Source: Bradyrhizobium genosp. L
Lineage (GTDB): Bacteria; Pseudomonadota; Alphaproteobacteria; Rhizobiales; Xanthobacteraceae
Direction: 5' to 3'
DNA length: 64,000 nt
Assembly (NCBI RefSeq): GCF_015624485.1
Contig: NZ_CP061378.1
Location: 6,510,001-6,574,000, forward strand
Of the stretch, positions 40,264 to 51,893 are shown piece by piece (position 1 is the stretch's first letter; each line of letters opens with the position of its first letter). The notes beneath the pieces were generated by a model that was not told the DNA's origin, did not search any database, and saw only the letters and a program-made list of their open reading frames with translations. Both the position numbers and the translations under genes were made by a program.

Positions 40264-41291
40264 TCGCAGGCCACGGCCGGTGAGGATTTTTCATCGGCCG
40301 TGGCTGCGGCAAAAGCCGTTCGGTGCGTGCGTCGCAGCCCCGTCTGCATCTCCGCGGGTGCGATGCCGAATTTCCTTCGGAACGAGCGGTGGAAATACGA
40401 CAGGTCGTTGAAGCCGACCGTAAAGGCGATGTCGCTGACCTTGCGCGCCGCGCCAGTCTCGTGAAGCAGCAGCCTTCGTGCCAGCAACAGGCGCTGTTCC
40501 AGAACGAACTCCGAGAATGTCGTCCCTGACGACGCAAACAGCCGCTGCGCCTGACGGGCGCTGAGCGCATTCGCCCGTGCAACGGCTTCGATCGTCAGCT
40601 TGCCATTGTCGAGATTCTTCAGGACGTCGGCCTTCATCAGATCGAGCCTTGCCTTCGCCAGCCCGTCTCGTTCCTGCTTTTCGGCGCGGCCGCCCAGCGC
40701 AAGACCGACCAGATCGGCCAGATGATGCGCCGCAGCCTGCTGACCCCGTGCATCCAGCTCGCCGGCCATGTCGGTGCACAGCGCGGAATAGCGCTCGATC
40801 ATCGCGTTCAAGGCACGATCGAGCCCGAGCGGCCGCGCCAGCTGATCCTCCGCCAAAGGTGCGACCTGGAGCAGCAGACGCCGCGGAAACCGCGTCGTGG
40901 TAAATCCTCCGGAGCGCGTGAGATCCGCCGCGCCGACGATGTTCATTTCGGTGAGACAGATCTGCCCGCGCGCCAACTCGATTGCCGTGCCTGCCTGCGT
41001 CACCTGGACCTTGCCGCGGGTCGCGAAGATCAGCACCAAGTCGTCGCAGCCGTCGTCCAGCAGCGCGCGGGTGCGCGCGAACCGCGCCGAGCCGCCCTGC
41101 GGCGTCGCGATGACCACGGAATGCAGCTGGGTGAACTCGTTATGGCAATCGATGCGGTCGTCGCCGGCCGGCCCGACGTCGAGCCGGCAGAAGCCGCGGC
41201 AAATGCCCTCGCGCCACGCTTCATAGGCGGCCCCCCTGGCGAGCCCGTGATGGAAGATCGAGAAGCGGTTGGGCGCCTGTGTCTCGGACAT
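40191..41291 (-). CDS. AraC family transcriptional regulator
   Basis: 366 aa. An N-terminal cupin-like sensor region (about 30-190) is of the AraC_binding_2 type. The C-terminal AraC helix-turn-helix pair is at about 225-325: LTIEAVARANALSARQAQRLF, and the second signature VSDIAFTVGFNDLSYFHRSFRRKFGIAP. The C-terminal 40 residues overlap the 3' end of the convergent SDR gene. The ATG at 41291 lies 168 bp from the divergent ECF sigma start. The target is unknown. Confidence 0.9.
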   Translation of the reverse strand: MSETQAPNRFSIFHHGLARGAAYEAWREGICRGFCRLDVGPAGDDRIDCHNEFTQLHSVVIATPQGGSARFARTRALLDDGCDDLVLIFATRGKVQVTQAGTAIELARGQICLTEMNIVGAADLTRSGGFTTTRFPRRLLLQVAPLAEDQLARPLGLDRALNAMIERYSALCTDMAGELDARGQQAAAHHLADLVGLALGGRAEKQERDGLAKARLDLMKADVLKNLDNGKLTIEAVARANALSARQAQRLFASSGTTFSEFVLEQRLLLARRLLLHETGAARKVSDIAFTVGFNDLSYFHRSFRRKFGIAPAEMQTGLRRTHRTAFAAATADEKSSPAVACDQKRSPTISSLLAHNALACAGSSA

Positions 41292-41459
41292 GATCCGTGC
41301 TCCGAAAGCCCGATCGATCAGACGATGACCGATCGCTTTCCCTCCGGGGCGCGCATGTCGTTGCTGTCCCTACACTTGGCGCAACGGTCCACGACCCCGG
41401 CGGGGAGCCTGATACCACTCGCCCCATTGCTGGTAAAGCTATTCACGAGATGCAACCCA

Positions 41460-42062
41460 ATGATGCGTGACGATAAAGCCGGGAATAAAACGGCGCAGGC
41501 ATTTCGAGACGCGGCTCTGCCATACCTCGATGACGCCTATACCTTCGCGCGCGTGTTGATCCGCAACGAGGCGGATGCCGAACATGCCGTGCAGGAATGC
41601 TACGTGCGCGCGCGGCAACAGTTCGAGGGGTTTCGCGGCGGCGCCCTCAAATCATGGCTGCTCGCGATCCTCAGAACGGTGTGCCACGAAAAACTCGGCT
41701 GGCACGAGGGCGGAACTGCCCTGCTGAGAGGGCCCTGCACGGCGTCCGAGCGGATCACATCCGAGCGGCGCATGCCGACGATCCGGGACCTGATCGACGA
41801 TCTGCCGGCACCGCTGGGCGAAACCATTGCGCTGCGCGAATTCATCGGCCTGTCCTATCGCGAGATCGCCGAAGTCACCGGCGTGCCGGCTTCGACGGTG
41901 CTGTCGCGGATCGCGCAGGCGCGCGCGGTGCTGCTCACAGTGCGGAAGGCAGCAAGCAACGCCGGCGCGATCCGGCAGTCCGCCACGCCGTCGCCTGCGA
42001 CGGCGCGGCAGCCCGCCGGCGAGCGGTCCTATTGCGAACGGTCCGATGTCCAGCCCTTGTAG
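41460..42062 (+). CDS. ECF RNA polymerase sigma factor
   Basis: 200 aa. Region 2 is visible in LPYLDDAYTFARVLIRNEAD then HAVQECYVRARQQFEGFR. Region 4 is at ETIALREFIGLSYREIAEVTG with VPASTVLSRIAQARAVL, the typical sigma-70 region 4 helix-turn-helix. ATG at 41460 (or 41463) has ACGAG about 9 nt upstream. No anti-sigma gene with the usual overlap follows. Instead the end overlaps the convergent sugar-binding gene by 34 nt. Confidence 0.9.
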   Translation: MMRDDKAGNKTAQAFRDAALPYLDDAYTFARVLIRNEADAEHAVQECYVRARQQFEGFRGGALKSWLLAILRTVCHEKLGWHEGGTALLRGPCTASERITSERRMPTIRDLIDDLPAPLGETIALREFIGLSYREIAEVTGVPASTVLSRIAQARAVLLTVRKAASNAGAIRQSATPSPATARQPAGERSYCERSDVQPL

Positions 42063-42976
42063 TCGCCGATATTGTCGCGCGTCACGAGCTTCGACGGCAA
42101 CAGCTCGACGGTCGATGCAGGTTTCTGGCCGCTGAGCAGGCCGACGCCGATCTGCACCGCGCGGCGCGCCATGAAGAACGGATCCTGCGAGGCGGAAGCC
42201 TGAATCTGCGGCGAGGCGGGATCCTTGAGCGCGGCCTCGATGTCGGGCGCGCCGTCGACCGCGGTGATGACGATGCCGGTGCGGCCCTGCTGGCGTGCCG
42301 CGAGGTCGGTGCCGATCGCCTGCGGATCGTTGATGGCGAAGATGGCGTCGATCTTGGCGAAGCGGGTCAGATAGCCCTGCGCCACGGTGAGGCCGCCTTC
42401 GCGCGAACCCTTGCCGTCCTGGTCGCTGGACAGCACCTTGATGCCGGGGGCCTTGCCGAACGTGTTCTTGCAGCCGACCACGCGGTCGATCACCGCGGAA
42501 ACCTGCGGCCCGTTCTCGATGATCACGTCGCCCTTGCCGCCCAGCTTGTCGACGATGTACTGGCAGGAGATCTCGCCGGCCTGGACGTTGTTGGTGGTGA
42601 CCGTGGCATCGGCGCCCTCGGCCGCGGTGTCGACGGCAACGACGATGATGCCGGCGGTCTGCGCCTTCTTGATCGCCGGCCCGATCGCCTTGGGATCGCC
42701 GGGGTTGAGCAGGATCAGATCGACGCCGGCGGCGATGAAATTGTCGATCTGGGTGACCTGCTTGCCGAGGTCGTATTCGAACCCCACCGTCGTGATCTTG
42801 ACGTTGGGATTGGTTTTCTTCGCCTCGAACTCGGCGCCCTTCGACAGTGCGACGAAGAACGGGTTTCCCAGCGAGCCCAGCGAGATGCCGATCGACTTGA
42901 GTTCCTTGGCGAAGCATGGGGCGGAGCTCAGGACCAGCGCCATGGCCGCGCTGGCAAACGAGATCGTCTTCAACAT
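42029..42976 (-). CDS. rbsB: Sugar ABC transporter substrate-binding protein (RbsB-like)
   Basis: 315 aa with a signal peptide (LKTISFASAAMALVLSSAP, cleavage near CFAKE) and the periplasmic-binding fold of the ribose/galactose family: SIGISLGSLGNPFFVALSKG, VGFEYDLGKQVTQIDNFIAAG, IVVAVDTAAEGADATVTTNN. GGGAGG lies before ATG at 42976. It is the last gene of a xylB-rbsA-rbsC-rbsB operon on the minus strand. The likely ligand is a pentose or polyol because the operon encodes a xylulokinase-type kinase. Confidence 0.93.
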   Translation of the reverse strand: MLKTISFASAAMALVLSSAPCFAKELKSIGISLGSLGNPFFVALSKGAEFEAKKTNPNVKITTVGFEYDLGKQVTQIDNFIAAGVDLILLNPGDPKAIGPAIKKAQTAGIIVVAVDTAAEGADATVTTNNVQAGEISCQYIVDKLGGKGDVIIENGPQVSAVIDRVVGCKNTFGKAPGIKVLSSDQDGKGSREGGLTVAQGYLTRFAKIDAIFAINDPQAIGTDLAARQQGRTGIVITAVDGAPDIEAALKDPASPQIQASASQDPFFMARRAVQIGVGLLSGQKPASTVELLPSKLVTRDNIGDYKGWTSDRSQ

Positions 42977-43040
42977 TGGCGTCCTCCCTGGTCTGTTCAA
43001 AGCTCCGGCACGGCGACCAGTGACCGCGCAAGATTTGTTT

Positions 43041-44073
43041 TCAGGTGCGGGCCGAGCCCTGTAGCCGGTAGCGGTCGAGCGCCACCGCGCCGATGATCAC
43101 CAAGCCCTTGATCACGTATTGCCAGACGTCGGACACGCCGGTGAGGATCAGGCCGTTCGACAGCACGGCGATGATCAGCGCGCCGACCAACGTGCCCCAG
43201 ATCGAGCCGATGCCGCCGACAAAGGATGTGCCGCCGAGGATCACGGCGGTGATCGCGTCGAGCTCGTAGGACTGGCCGAGTTGCAGGCCGTTGGCGGCGT
43301 AGAGCCGCGCCGCCTGCATCGCGCCACCGAGGCCCGCGAGCAGGCCCGACACGCCATAGACGAAGATCAAGACCGCCCAGACCTTGATGCCGGCGAGCCG
43401 CGCTGCGCTCTCATTGCCGCCGACCGCATAGATGTGCACGCCGAGCACGGTACGGCGCAGCACCAGCCAGGAGACGAGGATCACCAGCAACGCGATCACC
43501 CAGAGCCAGGGGATCGTCAGCAAGCCGGGAATGAGCGTCAGCGAGCCGTTGCCGATGAAGGCATAGGGGATCGACGCATTGAACACCGTGGTGTCGGCGC
43601 CGAGCAGCCGCGCCACGCCGCGCACCGCGGTGAGCGAGCCGAGCGTGACGATGAAGGGCGGCAGGCGCAACAGCGCGATCAGGCCGCCATTGACGATGCC
43701 GAAGGCCGCGCCCGTCAGCACCGAGGCCGGTAACCACAACGCGCCGAGATCGGGCAGCTTGGAGATGATCAGTCCGGCCATGGCCGAGGCCGCCAGGATC
43801 GAGCCGACCGAGAGGTCGATGCCGCCGGTGAGGATCACGAAGGTCATGCCGGCCGCCAGCACGGTGTTGACGGCGGCCTGCTGCACCACGATGCCGAGAT
43901 TCTGCGCGGTGAAGAAACGGCCGTCCGAGAAATAGTGAAAGCCGCCGCACAGCAGCAGCAGCACCGGCAGCATGCCGGCGGCGCGGATCGCCAGCCTGAT
44001 GCGCTGACGCCTGGTCTCCTGCATCGCGGCCAATCCGCTTGCGGTGGCGGTGTTCACCTGCGTGGATCCTTGA

Positions 44074-44081
<8 letters not shown>
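43041..44081 (-). CDS. rbsC: Sugar ABC transporter permease (RbsC-like)
   Basis: 346 aa with about ten membrane helices. The Rbs/BPD_transp_2 family pattern is seen in [39 protein letters not shown] and [17 protein letters not shown] (the EAA-like loop). The C-terminus is [20 protein letters not shown]. Its start overlaps the end of the ATPase gene by 8 nt, so the two are co-translated. It transports sugar with RbsA and RbsB. Confidence 0.94.
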
Positions 44082-45593
<1,512 letters not shown>

Positions 45594-45597
<4 letters not shown>

Positions 45598-47072
45598 CTT
45601 GCCTCCCTCGCACGATGCGTTTCCGATCCGCGGCGCGGCCGGTACAGCTCGCGCCATGCAGGAAGCCTCGCGGCATAGGCGTCGGCGAGACCACGCTTGG
45701 GCTCGAAGGTCTCGACGCGCGGCGGTGCCGTGCAGACGGCTGCGATCGGCTCGCCGGTGACGGCAAGACGCCCCAATCTCGCCGCGCCGAACGCCGCGCC
45801 GACGTCGCTGTCGGCAACGCGGTTGATCGGCATGTCGAGAACGTTCGCCAGCACCGAGAGCCAGAAGCCCGATCGCGCGCCACCGCCGATCGCATCGGCC
45901 TCGGTCACGACAAGGCCGGCGCTCGCGAGCGCATCGCGGCAATCGGCAAGCGCGAAGGCGACGCCTTCGAGCACGGCCTGCACGACCGCGGCGCGATCCG
46001 TGCCATGGCTCAGGCCATCGAGCATGCCGCGCACATCGGGGTCGTCATGCGGCGTGCGCTCGCCGGCAAGATACGGCAGGAAGCTGACAGGCGACGGCGC
46101 CTGCGGATGCGCGCCAAGGGGCGCCAGCAACTCGGCTTCCGGGGCGCCGAGCAGCCGCGCGATCCAGCCGAGGCAGGATGCCGCCGAGAGGATTGCGCCG
46201 CCCTGCAGCCACATCGCCGGGATTGCGTGCGCGAAGATATGCACGGCGCGCTCGGGATTGGCCGCAATCCTCTCGGTCGGCGCAAACAGCGCGCCCGACG
46301 TGCCAAGCGAGATGAACGCGGTTCCCGGCCGGATCGCGCCGATGCCGATGGCGCCGGCCGGATTGTCGCCCGCGCCACCCGCAATCATCGGCTGTTTGGC
46401 CATGCCCCAGCGCTGCGCGAGCTCGCGGGTCAGCCGCGCCGCGGGCGCAAAGCCCTCGACCAGACGCGGCATCTGCCTGCGCGAGAGGCCGGTTGCGGCA
46501 AGGCCGTCATCCGACCAGTCGCGCCTGAGGACATCGAGCCATAGCGATCCCGAGGCATCGGAGACGTCCTCGATCGCCTCGCCCGACATGACGAGGCGCA
46601 GATAGGCCTTCGGCAGCAGCACGAGCCGCGTCGCCGCAAAGTTCTCCGGCTCGTGCGTTGCGACCCAGAGCAGCTTCGGCGCGGTGAAACCGGGCATCGC
46701 CTTGTTGCCCGTCGTCGCACGCAAGGCGGGCCAGCGCGCTTCGAGCTCGCGGCACTCGGCGGCGGAGCGGCCGTCGTTCCAGAGAATGCAGGGCCGCAGC
46801 GGACGGAGGTCGGCGTCGAGCAGCGTCGCGCCGTGCATCTGACCGGAGAGGCCGATGCCCACAACCTCGGCCAATTCACGGGGGTGATCCGCCTTCAGCG
46901 CGTCCAATGTCGCGAACGTCGCCTCGACCCACAGCCGCGGATCCTGCTCGGAGAAGCCCGGGCGCGGCGAGGCCGTCGACAGCGCGTGACTTCTGCTGGC
47001 GATGACGCGCTGTGCGCCATCAACCAGGATGGTCTTGACCGCCGAGGTGCCGAGATCGATGCCGAGAAACAT
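45594..47072 (-). CDS. xylB: Xylulokinase-type FGGY carbohydrate kinase
   Basis: 492 aa. The FGGY kinase pattern begins [20 protein letters not shown], and the second domain has [20 protein letters not shown]. XylB-type features are [20 protein letters not shown] and [16 protein letters not shown]. It phosphorylates a ketopentose or polyol such as xylulose after uptake. It is the first gene of the operon, with AAGGAG a few bases before the ATG. No isomerase or dehydrogenase gene is in the operon. Confidence 0.93.
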
Positions 47073-47193
47073 GATGCTCCTTGCCGGTCGTCGATGTCGG
47101 CGCGCTGCTGCCGAGGCCGTTGGTGGCCAACAGGACCGGATCGTTTCCCCTAGCCTGCCCTTATCCTTTGGCAGACATTTATTTTTTTAATTT

Positions 47194-47206
47194 ACTATAT
47201 TATAGT
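47194..47206. promoter_or_regulatory. Candidate ROK operator in the xylB/regulator gap
   Basis: A 13-bp palindrome ACTATA-T-TATAGT lies in a strongly A+T-rich 35-bp stretch (47176-47206) between xylB and the ROK regulator gene. The stretch also contains a run of seven T and ATTTACTATATTATAG, which could double as a -10 region. An AT-rich dyad fits ROK-family operators (established for XylR/NagC-type proteins). Confidence 0.6.
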
Positions 47207-47333
47207 CGGGTCGCAACGAGAAAATGGCTCGCACGAGGATGACGCCAAATGGCATACCGAGTTCCAGCGCGATCGGAACCCGATCGCGGCGGAAGCCAGA
47301 AGTGGCAGCGATGGCTTGATTGGAGATGACGGC

Positions 47334-48584
47334 TTGTCAGGAAAGGGCAGCAATTCGGTCAAGCTTCGCCACTACAATGAGCGCTTCGTGCTCGATGCCG
47401 TCCGCCGCCTCAAGGAAGCGTCCAAATCCGATCTTGCGCGCGCCGCACACCTCACGCCGGCTGCCGTGGCCGGCATCGTCGATGGACTGGAACAGGCAGG
47501 ATTCGTAAAGCAGGTCGGGAAGAGGTTCGGGCAGCGCGGATCGCCGTCCGTGCTCTACCGGCTGATGCCGGAGCGCATCTATAGTGTCGGCATCAAGATC
47601 GGCCGTCGCGCGCTGGAGGCGGTGCTGGTCGACTTTGCCGGCGAGTTGCGCGCCCGCGAGTCGCACGAATACCGCTATCCGGACCCCGAATTGGTCCGCA
47701 AGGCGGGCAACGCCGCGCTCGCCAATTTCGACGCGCTGGTGAACGCTCTCGACGACGCCTCCATCGTCGGCGTCGGCATCGCTTCGCCCTACTTCCTGGG
47801 CGGCTGGCATGAGGAGCTCGGCTTTCCGGCCGACCTTGGCGACCGCTGGGACGCGATCGAGCTGATGACGCATTTCGCGACGCCGGCGAAGACGCCGGTG
47901 TTCATCGAGAACGACGCCACGTCTGCCGCGCTGGCCGAGTTGGTCCACGGTGCCGGCGCGCGCTTCCGCGATTTCATGCACATCTCGATCGACACCTTCG
48001 TCGGCGGCGGCCTGGTGCAAGACGGCAAGGTGCAGACCGGCCCGCACGGAAACAGCGCCGCGCTCGGCCCGTTGCCGGTCTCGCCGTCGCGCCTCGATTC
48101 GGCAATCGTCAAACCGGGGCGCTACCCGAGCTTGATTCACCGAGCCTCGATCTACGTGCTGGTCAATCATCTGAAGTCGCGCGGCATCGAGATCACGCGG
48201 GTGCGGGAGCTGGACCCCATGCCTTCAGGCGCGCGCGAGCCGCTCGACGAATGGATCGAGGATTGCGCCAACGCGCTGGCCGAGGCGATCATCGCCATCG
48301 CCTCGGTGATCGACATCGAAGCGATCGTGCTCGACAGCATTTTGCCGCGGCCGATTCATCTGGAGTTGCTGGCGAAGGTGCAAAGCCTGTTCAGCCGCGT
48401 GCGCGCCACCGGCATCGTCGCGCCGGAGATCGTGCCGGGCCAGTTCGGCCCTGAGGCCTCGCCGCTCGGCGCCGCGATGCTGCCGTTCACGGCGCTGCTT
48501 GCCCCGGACAGCAGTGTGCTGATGATCGGCAAGGACCGGACGAAGCTGCTGGGCAAGCTCTCAGCGCTGGCCGGCCAGGGCTGA
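47334..48584 (+). CDS. ROK family transcriptional regulator (XylR-type)
   Basis: About 416 aa. The N-terminal winged helix is NERFVLDAVRRLKEASKSDL, then RAAHLTPAAVAGIVDGLEQA. The ROK sugar-kinase-like domain has VGVGIASPYFLGG and VFIENDATSAALAELVHGAG. The usual ROK zinc-binding CxCGxxGC motif is absent (here VQTGPHGNSAALGPLPVSP). The start is uncertain: TTG at 47334 has GGAG 8 nt upstream, and TTG at 47316 is in frame. It is divergent from the xylB operon and presumably represses it. Confidence 0.87.
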   Translation: MSGKGSNSVKLRHYNERFVLDAVRRLKEASKSDLARAAHLTPAAVAGIVDGLEQAGFVKQVGKRFGQRGSPSVLYRLMPERIYSVGIKIGRRALEAVLVDFAGELRARESHEYRYPDPELVRKAGNAALANFDALVNALDDASIVGVGIASPYFLGGWHEELGFPADLGDRWDAIELMTHFATPAKTPVFIENDATSAALAELVHGAGARFRDFMHISIDTFVGGGLVQDGKVQTGPHGNSAALGPLPVSPSRLDSAIVKPGRYPSLIHRASIYVLVNHLKSRGIEITRVRELDPMPSGAREPLDEWIEDCANALAEAIIAIASVIDIEAIVLDSILPRPIHLELLAKVQSLFSRVRATGIVAPEIVPGQFGPEASPLGAAMLPFTALLAPDSSVLMIGKDRTKLLGKLSALAGQG

Positions 48585-48656
48585 GCAGATATCCACTGGC
48601 TCGCTAGCACCTTTCCGCGCAGCCCACGTCAGGGGCGCACCGGCAGACGGACCCCG

Positions 48657-49754
48657 CTACTGCGCATATGCCTGCTGCACCGCCTTGGGATCGGTGATGC
48701 CGTTGGCGATCAGGAGTTCGAGCAGCACGCGGGCCTTTTGCGGGTTGAGGTCGAGCGCGACCGCAAAGCCGAGCTTGTCGTCCTCGACCTCGACGTTGCG
48801 ATTGACATAACCCGATCCGACGCGGCTCGAACGCACCACCACGACGCCCTGCTTCGCCGCCGCCGCGAGCGCATCGATCGCGCCCTTGGAGGAATTGCCG
48901 TCGCCGACGCCGGCCAGCACGATGCCCTTGGCGCCGCGCTTCACCGCATCCTCGACCTCGGCGGCGTCCATGTTGGCGTGCGAATAGACGATGTCGACCC
49001 GCGGCAGCGGCGGCGCATCCGGCAGCTTGTACTTCGCTCCCTTGGCCGGGGCCCCCGCCAGGAAGCGCAGCGAGCCGGTGTCGACATAGCCGACCGGGCC
49101 GGCATCGGGCGAGCGGAAGGTCTGCACGCTGGTGGTGTTGGTCTTCTGCACCCAGCGCGCGCCGTGGATGGTGTCGTTGAGCACGACCAGCACGCCGCGG
49201 CCGCGCGATTCCGGCGCGGAGGCGACCCGCATCGCATCGTACAGATTGGCCGGTCCGTCGGCGCCGATCGCGGTCGACGGCCGCATCGAGCCGACCAGCA
49301 CGATCGGAATCTCGGTGTCGAGCACGTTTTGCAGGAAGAACGCGGTCTCCTCCATCGTGTCGGTGCCGTGCGTGATCACGACGCCATCGACCTCCTTGTT
49401 CTCGATCGCAGCGCGGATGCGCTTGACGAGGTCGAACCAGACCTTGTCGTTCATGTCCTGCGAGCCGATCGAGGAGATCTGCTCCGCCGAGATGGTGGCG
49501 AGCTTGTCGATGCCCGGGATCGCCGCGATCAGGTTCGCCGCGCTGATCTTGCCGGAATCGTAGGCGTTGCCGGCCCGTGCGTTGGCCTGCCCCGCAATGG
49601 TGCCGCCGGTGCCGAGCACCAGCACCCGGGCCAGGGTGGCATTGGTCGCGGTCTGTGCGGATGCGGGCGGCGCGAGCAGCCCGATCATCAATGCGAGAGC
49701 GAGACCGATGAAAGCCCGTGCGGAGCCGATTGAATGAAACGAGTGCTGCGCCAT
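48657..49754 (-). CDS. ansB: Periplasmic type II L-asparaginase
   Basis: 365 aa. A signal peptide (ARAFIGLALALMIGLLAPPASA) is followed by the two catalytic-triad motifs of bacterial asparaginases: VLVLGTGGTIAGQANA (first Thr) and VVITHGTDTMEETAFFL (second Thr and Asp). Substrate-binding residues occur in VGSMRPSTAIGADGPANL. The enzyme hydrolyses asparagine (and glutamine) to release ammonia in the periplasm. ATG at 49754 has GGGGGA upstream. It is divergent from the acyl-CoA dehydrogenase gene. Confidence 0.93.
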   Translation of the reverse strand: MAQHSFHSIGSARAFIGLALALMIGLLAPPASAQTATNATLARVLVLGTGGTIAGQANARAGNAYDSGKISAANLIAAIPGIDKLATISAEQISSIGSQDMNDKVWFDLVKRIRAAIENKEVDGVVITHGTDTMEETAFFLQNVLDTEIPIVLVGSMRPSTAIGADGPANLYDAMRVASAPESRGRGVLVVLNDTIHGARWVQKTNTTSVQTFRSPDAGPVGYVDTGSLRFLAGAPAKGAKYKLPDAPPLPRVDIVYSHANMDAAEVEDAVKRGAKGIVLAGVGDGNSSKGAIDALAAAAKQGVVVVRSSRVGSGYVNRNVEVEDDKLGFAVALDLNPQKARVLLELLIANGITDPKAVQQAYAQ

Positions 49755-50006
49755 CTCTGTCCCCCAACGACAAATTGCCCGCCCACAACCCTTGGTTTTA
49801 TCCAACAGAAAATAGACAAACTTGCGGCAGGCGTTGCGGACCGATGGAGTGTCGCCTTTCGCGCCGGCTTTTCAAGAGCCTTCCGGCGTCTCGTGCCGCA
49901 CGATCTCTTTTCGGTTCTCACTTGACATCGCCGAAGGGCGGCGCGACCATTTTCGAAGAATATTCGAATTATGGACGAGCCGATCCGAGCCAATCATAGG
50001 TGGGCC

Positions 50007-51179
50007 ATGGATTTCCAGCTTCCCGACCAGCTCCAGGTTCTGCAAAGCCGGATCCGCGACTTCGTGCGCACCGAGCTGCAACCGCATGATGCGGCGATCG
50101 AAGCGACCGGACGCGTGCCGGACAGCGCGATGGCCGCCCTGCGCCGGATGGGATTATTCGGCACCAACACGCCAAGGGAATTCGGCGGCCTCGGCCTGTC
50201 GATGCTCGGCAGCTGCATCGCGATCGAGGAACTCGCGAAGGCGCACACCGCCTTCTACTATCTGAGCGGGGTGAACGTGCACATCGGATCGAAGGCGATC
50301 GAGTTTTTCGCCAGGCCGCAGGTCCGTGACCGCTGGCTGCCCGAGCTCGCCAGCGGACGGGTGATCGCGGCCTTCGCGCTGACCGAGCCGAATGCCGGCT
50401 CCGATGCGGCACGGATCGAGACCCGGGCGCGGCGCGACGGCGATCATTATGTACTCGACGGATGCAAGACCTACATCACCAACGCGCCGGTCGCCGGCGT
50501 CTTTACCGTGTTCGCCACGCTCGATCCGTCCGCCGGTGCCAAAGGCATCGCGGCCTTCGTTGTGGACGCGAAAACGCCGGGGCTTTCGATCGGCCGTGTG
50601 GTCGAGATGGCCGCCGGGCGCGGCTCGGAACATGCCGAGGTCAAGTTGGAGCACTGCCGTGTGCCGCGCGACAATCTGCTCGGACAAGAGGGCGAAGGCT
50701 TTGCCATCGCGATGCGCTGCCTGGATGCCGGGCGCACGCATTGGGGCGCCTATTGCGTCGGCGCCGCGAGCCAGCTGCTCGCCTATGCCCTCGACCACGT
50801 CTCGCAGCGCGAGGCGTTCGGGCGCAAGCTGCGCGACCACCAGGGCATCGAATGGCAGATCGCCGACATGGCAGCCGCGCTGCATGCCGCGCGGCTCGTC
50901 GCCTATGAGGCGGCCTGGCGTTACGACCACGGCGACGCGGCCGCCCGCACCGCGGCCGCAGCGCTGTCCAAATATACCGGCGCCGAGATGGTGCAGCGCA
51001 TCGCCGACACCACCCTGCAACTGTTCGGTGGTGTTGGTTATTCCAGGGACCTGCCGATCGAGCGGATCTGGCGGGAAACCCGCGTCGTGCGCATCCTGGA
51101 TGGCACGTCCGAGATCATGCGGCAGGTCATCGCCCGTCACGCGTTCCGCGATCATGAACGGCGGAACGCGCCGACCTGA
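50007..51179 (+). CDS. Acyl-CoA dehydrogenase family protein
   Basis: 390 aa. The N-terminal helical domain (FQLPDQLQVLQSRIRDFVRT) and middle domain (AFALTEPNAGSDAARIETRA, YVLDGCKTYITNAP) are followed by the C-terminal four-helix bundle with RIADTTLQLFGGVGYSRDLP and the ending RILDGTSEIMRQVIARHAFR. These enzymes oxidise acyl-CoA to enoyl-CoA with FAD. Substrate chain length is not determinable. GGTGGG precedes ATG at 50007. It is probably regulated by the TetR gene 85 nt downstream. Confidence 0.93.
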   Translation: MDFQLPDQLQVLQSRIRDFVRTELQPHDAAIEATGRVPDSAMAALRRMGLFGTNTPREFGGLGLSMLGSCIAIEELAKAHTAFYYLSGVNVHIGSKAIEFFARPQVRDRWLPELASGRVIAAFALTEPNAGSDAARIETRARRDGDHYVLDGCKTYITNAPVAGVFTVFATLDPSAGAKGIAAFVVDAKTPGLSIGRVVEMAAGRGSEHAEVKLEHCRVPRDNLLGQEGEGFAIAMRCLDAGRTHWGAYCVGAASQLLAYALDHVSQREAFGRKLRDHQGIEWQIADMAAALHAARLVAYEAAWRYDHGDAAARTAAAALSKYTGAEMVQRIADTTLQLFGGVGYSRDLPIERIWRETRVVRILDGTSEIMRQVIARHAFRDHERRNAPT

Positions 51180-51264
51180 CGTGACGCCGTTGTATATCGC
51201 CGCAATAGCCCTTGTGTTCGCATTCCGCAGCCTTACTGTTTTTGCGGAATGCGGGGAGACGCAA

Positions 51265-51876
51265 GTGGCTTCGGGGACACTCAAGCTCAAGCAACAACGC
51301 AGCCGCGAGCGGCGGGAACAGATTCTGGGCGCGGCAACGAAGCTGTTCGGCGAACGGGGCATCGATCGCACCTCGCTCACCGACATCGCCGCCGCGGCCA
51401 AGGTGCCGCTGTCGAGCATCTACGACTATTTCGAGGACAAGCGCGCGCTGGTGCTGGAAGTGCCGGAGGACAATTTCGAAGCGCTGTACCAGAAGACCGA
51501 GCCGCGGCTGGCCAAGGGTGCCGATCCCGTCGAGCAGCTGCGCATCATCTTCCTCACCAACTTCGAATATATCAGCGAGAACCCGAGCTGGGGCCGGGTG
51601 TTCTTCCTGGAGATATGGCCGAGCGTCACCGCCGCCGAACCGCGGGTCAAGAAGGCCGTCGACAGATACGCGCTGCGCTACGTGCAGCTGATCAAGCGGG
51701 CAGTTCGCGCCGGCAGCTATCGCCGCAATCTCGATCCCTATGTTGCGATGTCGCTGATGATGGGCGGCATGTGCCAGCTGACCGCGGTCTGGCTGCTCTA
51801 CGGCCGCAAATACGATCTGGTGAAGAAGGGCAAGGCGCTGTTCTCCACGCTGCATTACAGCTTCGTCCCGCGCTAG
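51265..51876 (+). CDS. TetR family transcriptional regulator
   Basis: 203 aa from GTG with GGGGAGA about 5 nt upstream. The N-terminal helix-turn-helix is EQILGAATKLFGERGIDRTS then VPLSSIYDYFEDKRALVLEV. The rest is a TetR_C domain. It follows the acyl-CoA dehydrogenase gene at 85 nt, so it may be co-transcribed and control fatty-acid genes (inference). The frame is open far upstream but overlaps the dehydrogenase. Confidence 0.9.
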   Translation: MASGTLKLKQQRSRERREQILGAATKLFGERGIDRTSLTDIAAAAKVPLSSIYDYFEDKRALVLEVPEDNFEALYQKTEPRLAKGADPVEQLRIIFLTNFEYISENPSWGRVFFLEIWPSVTAAEPRVKKAVDRYALRYVQLIKRAVRAGSYRRNLDPYVAMSLMMGGMCQLTAVWLLYGRKYDLVKKGKALFSTLHYSFVPR

Positions 51877-51893
51877 CGTGACGCAGTCGATTC

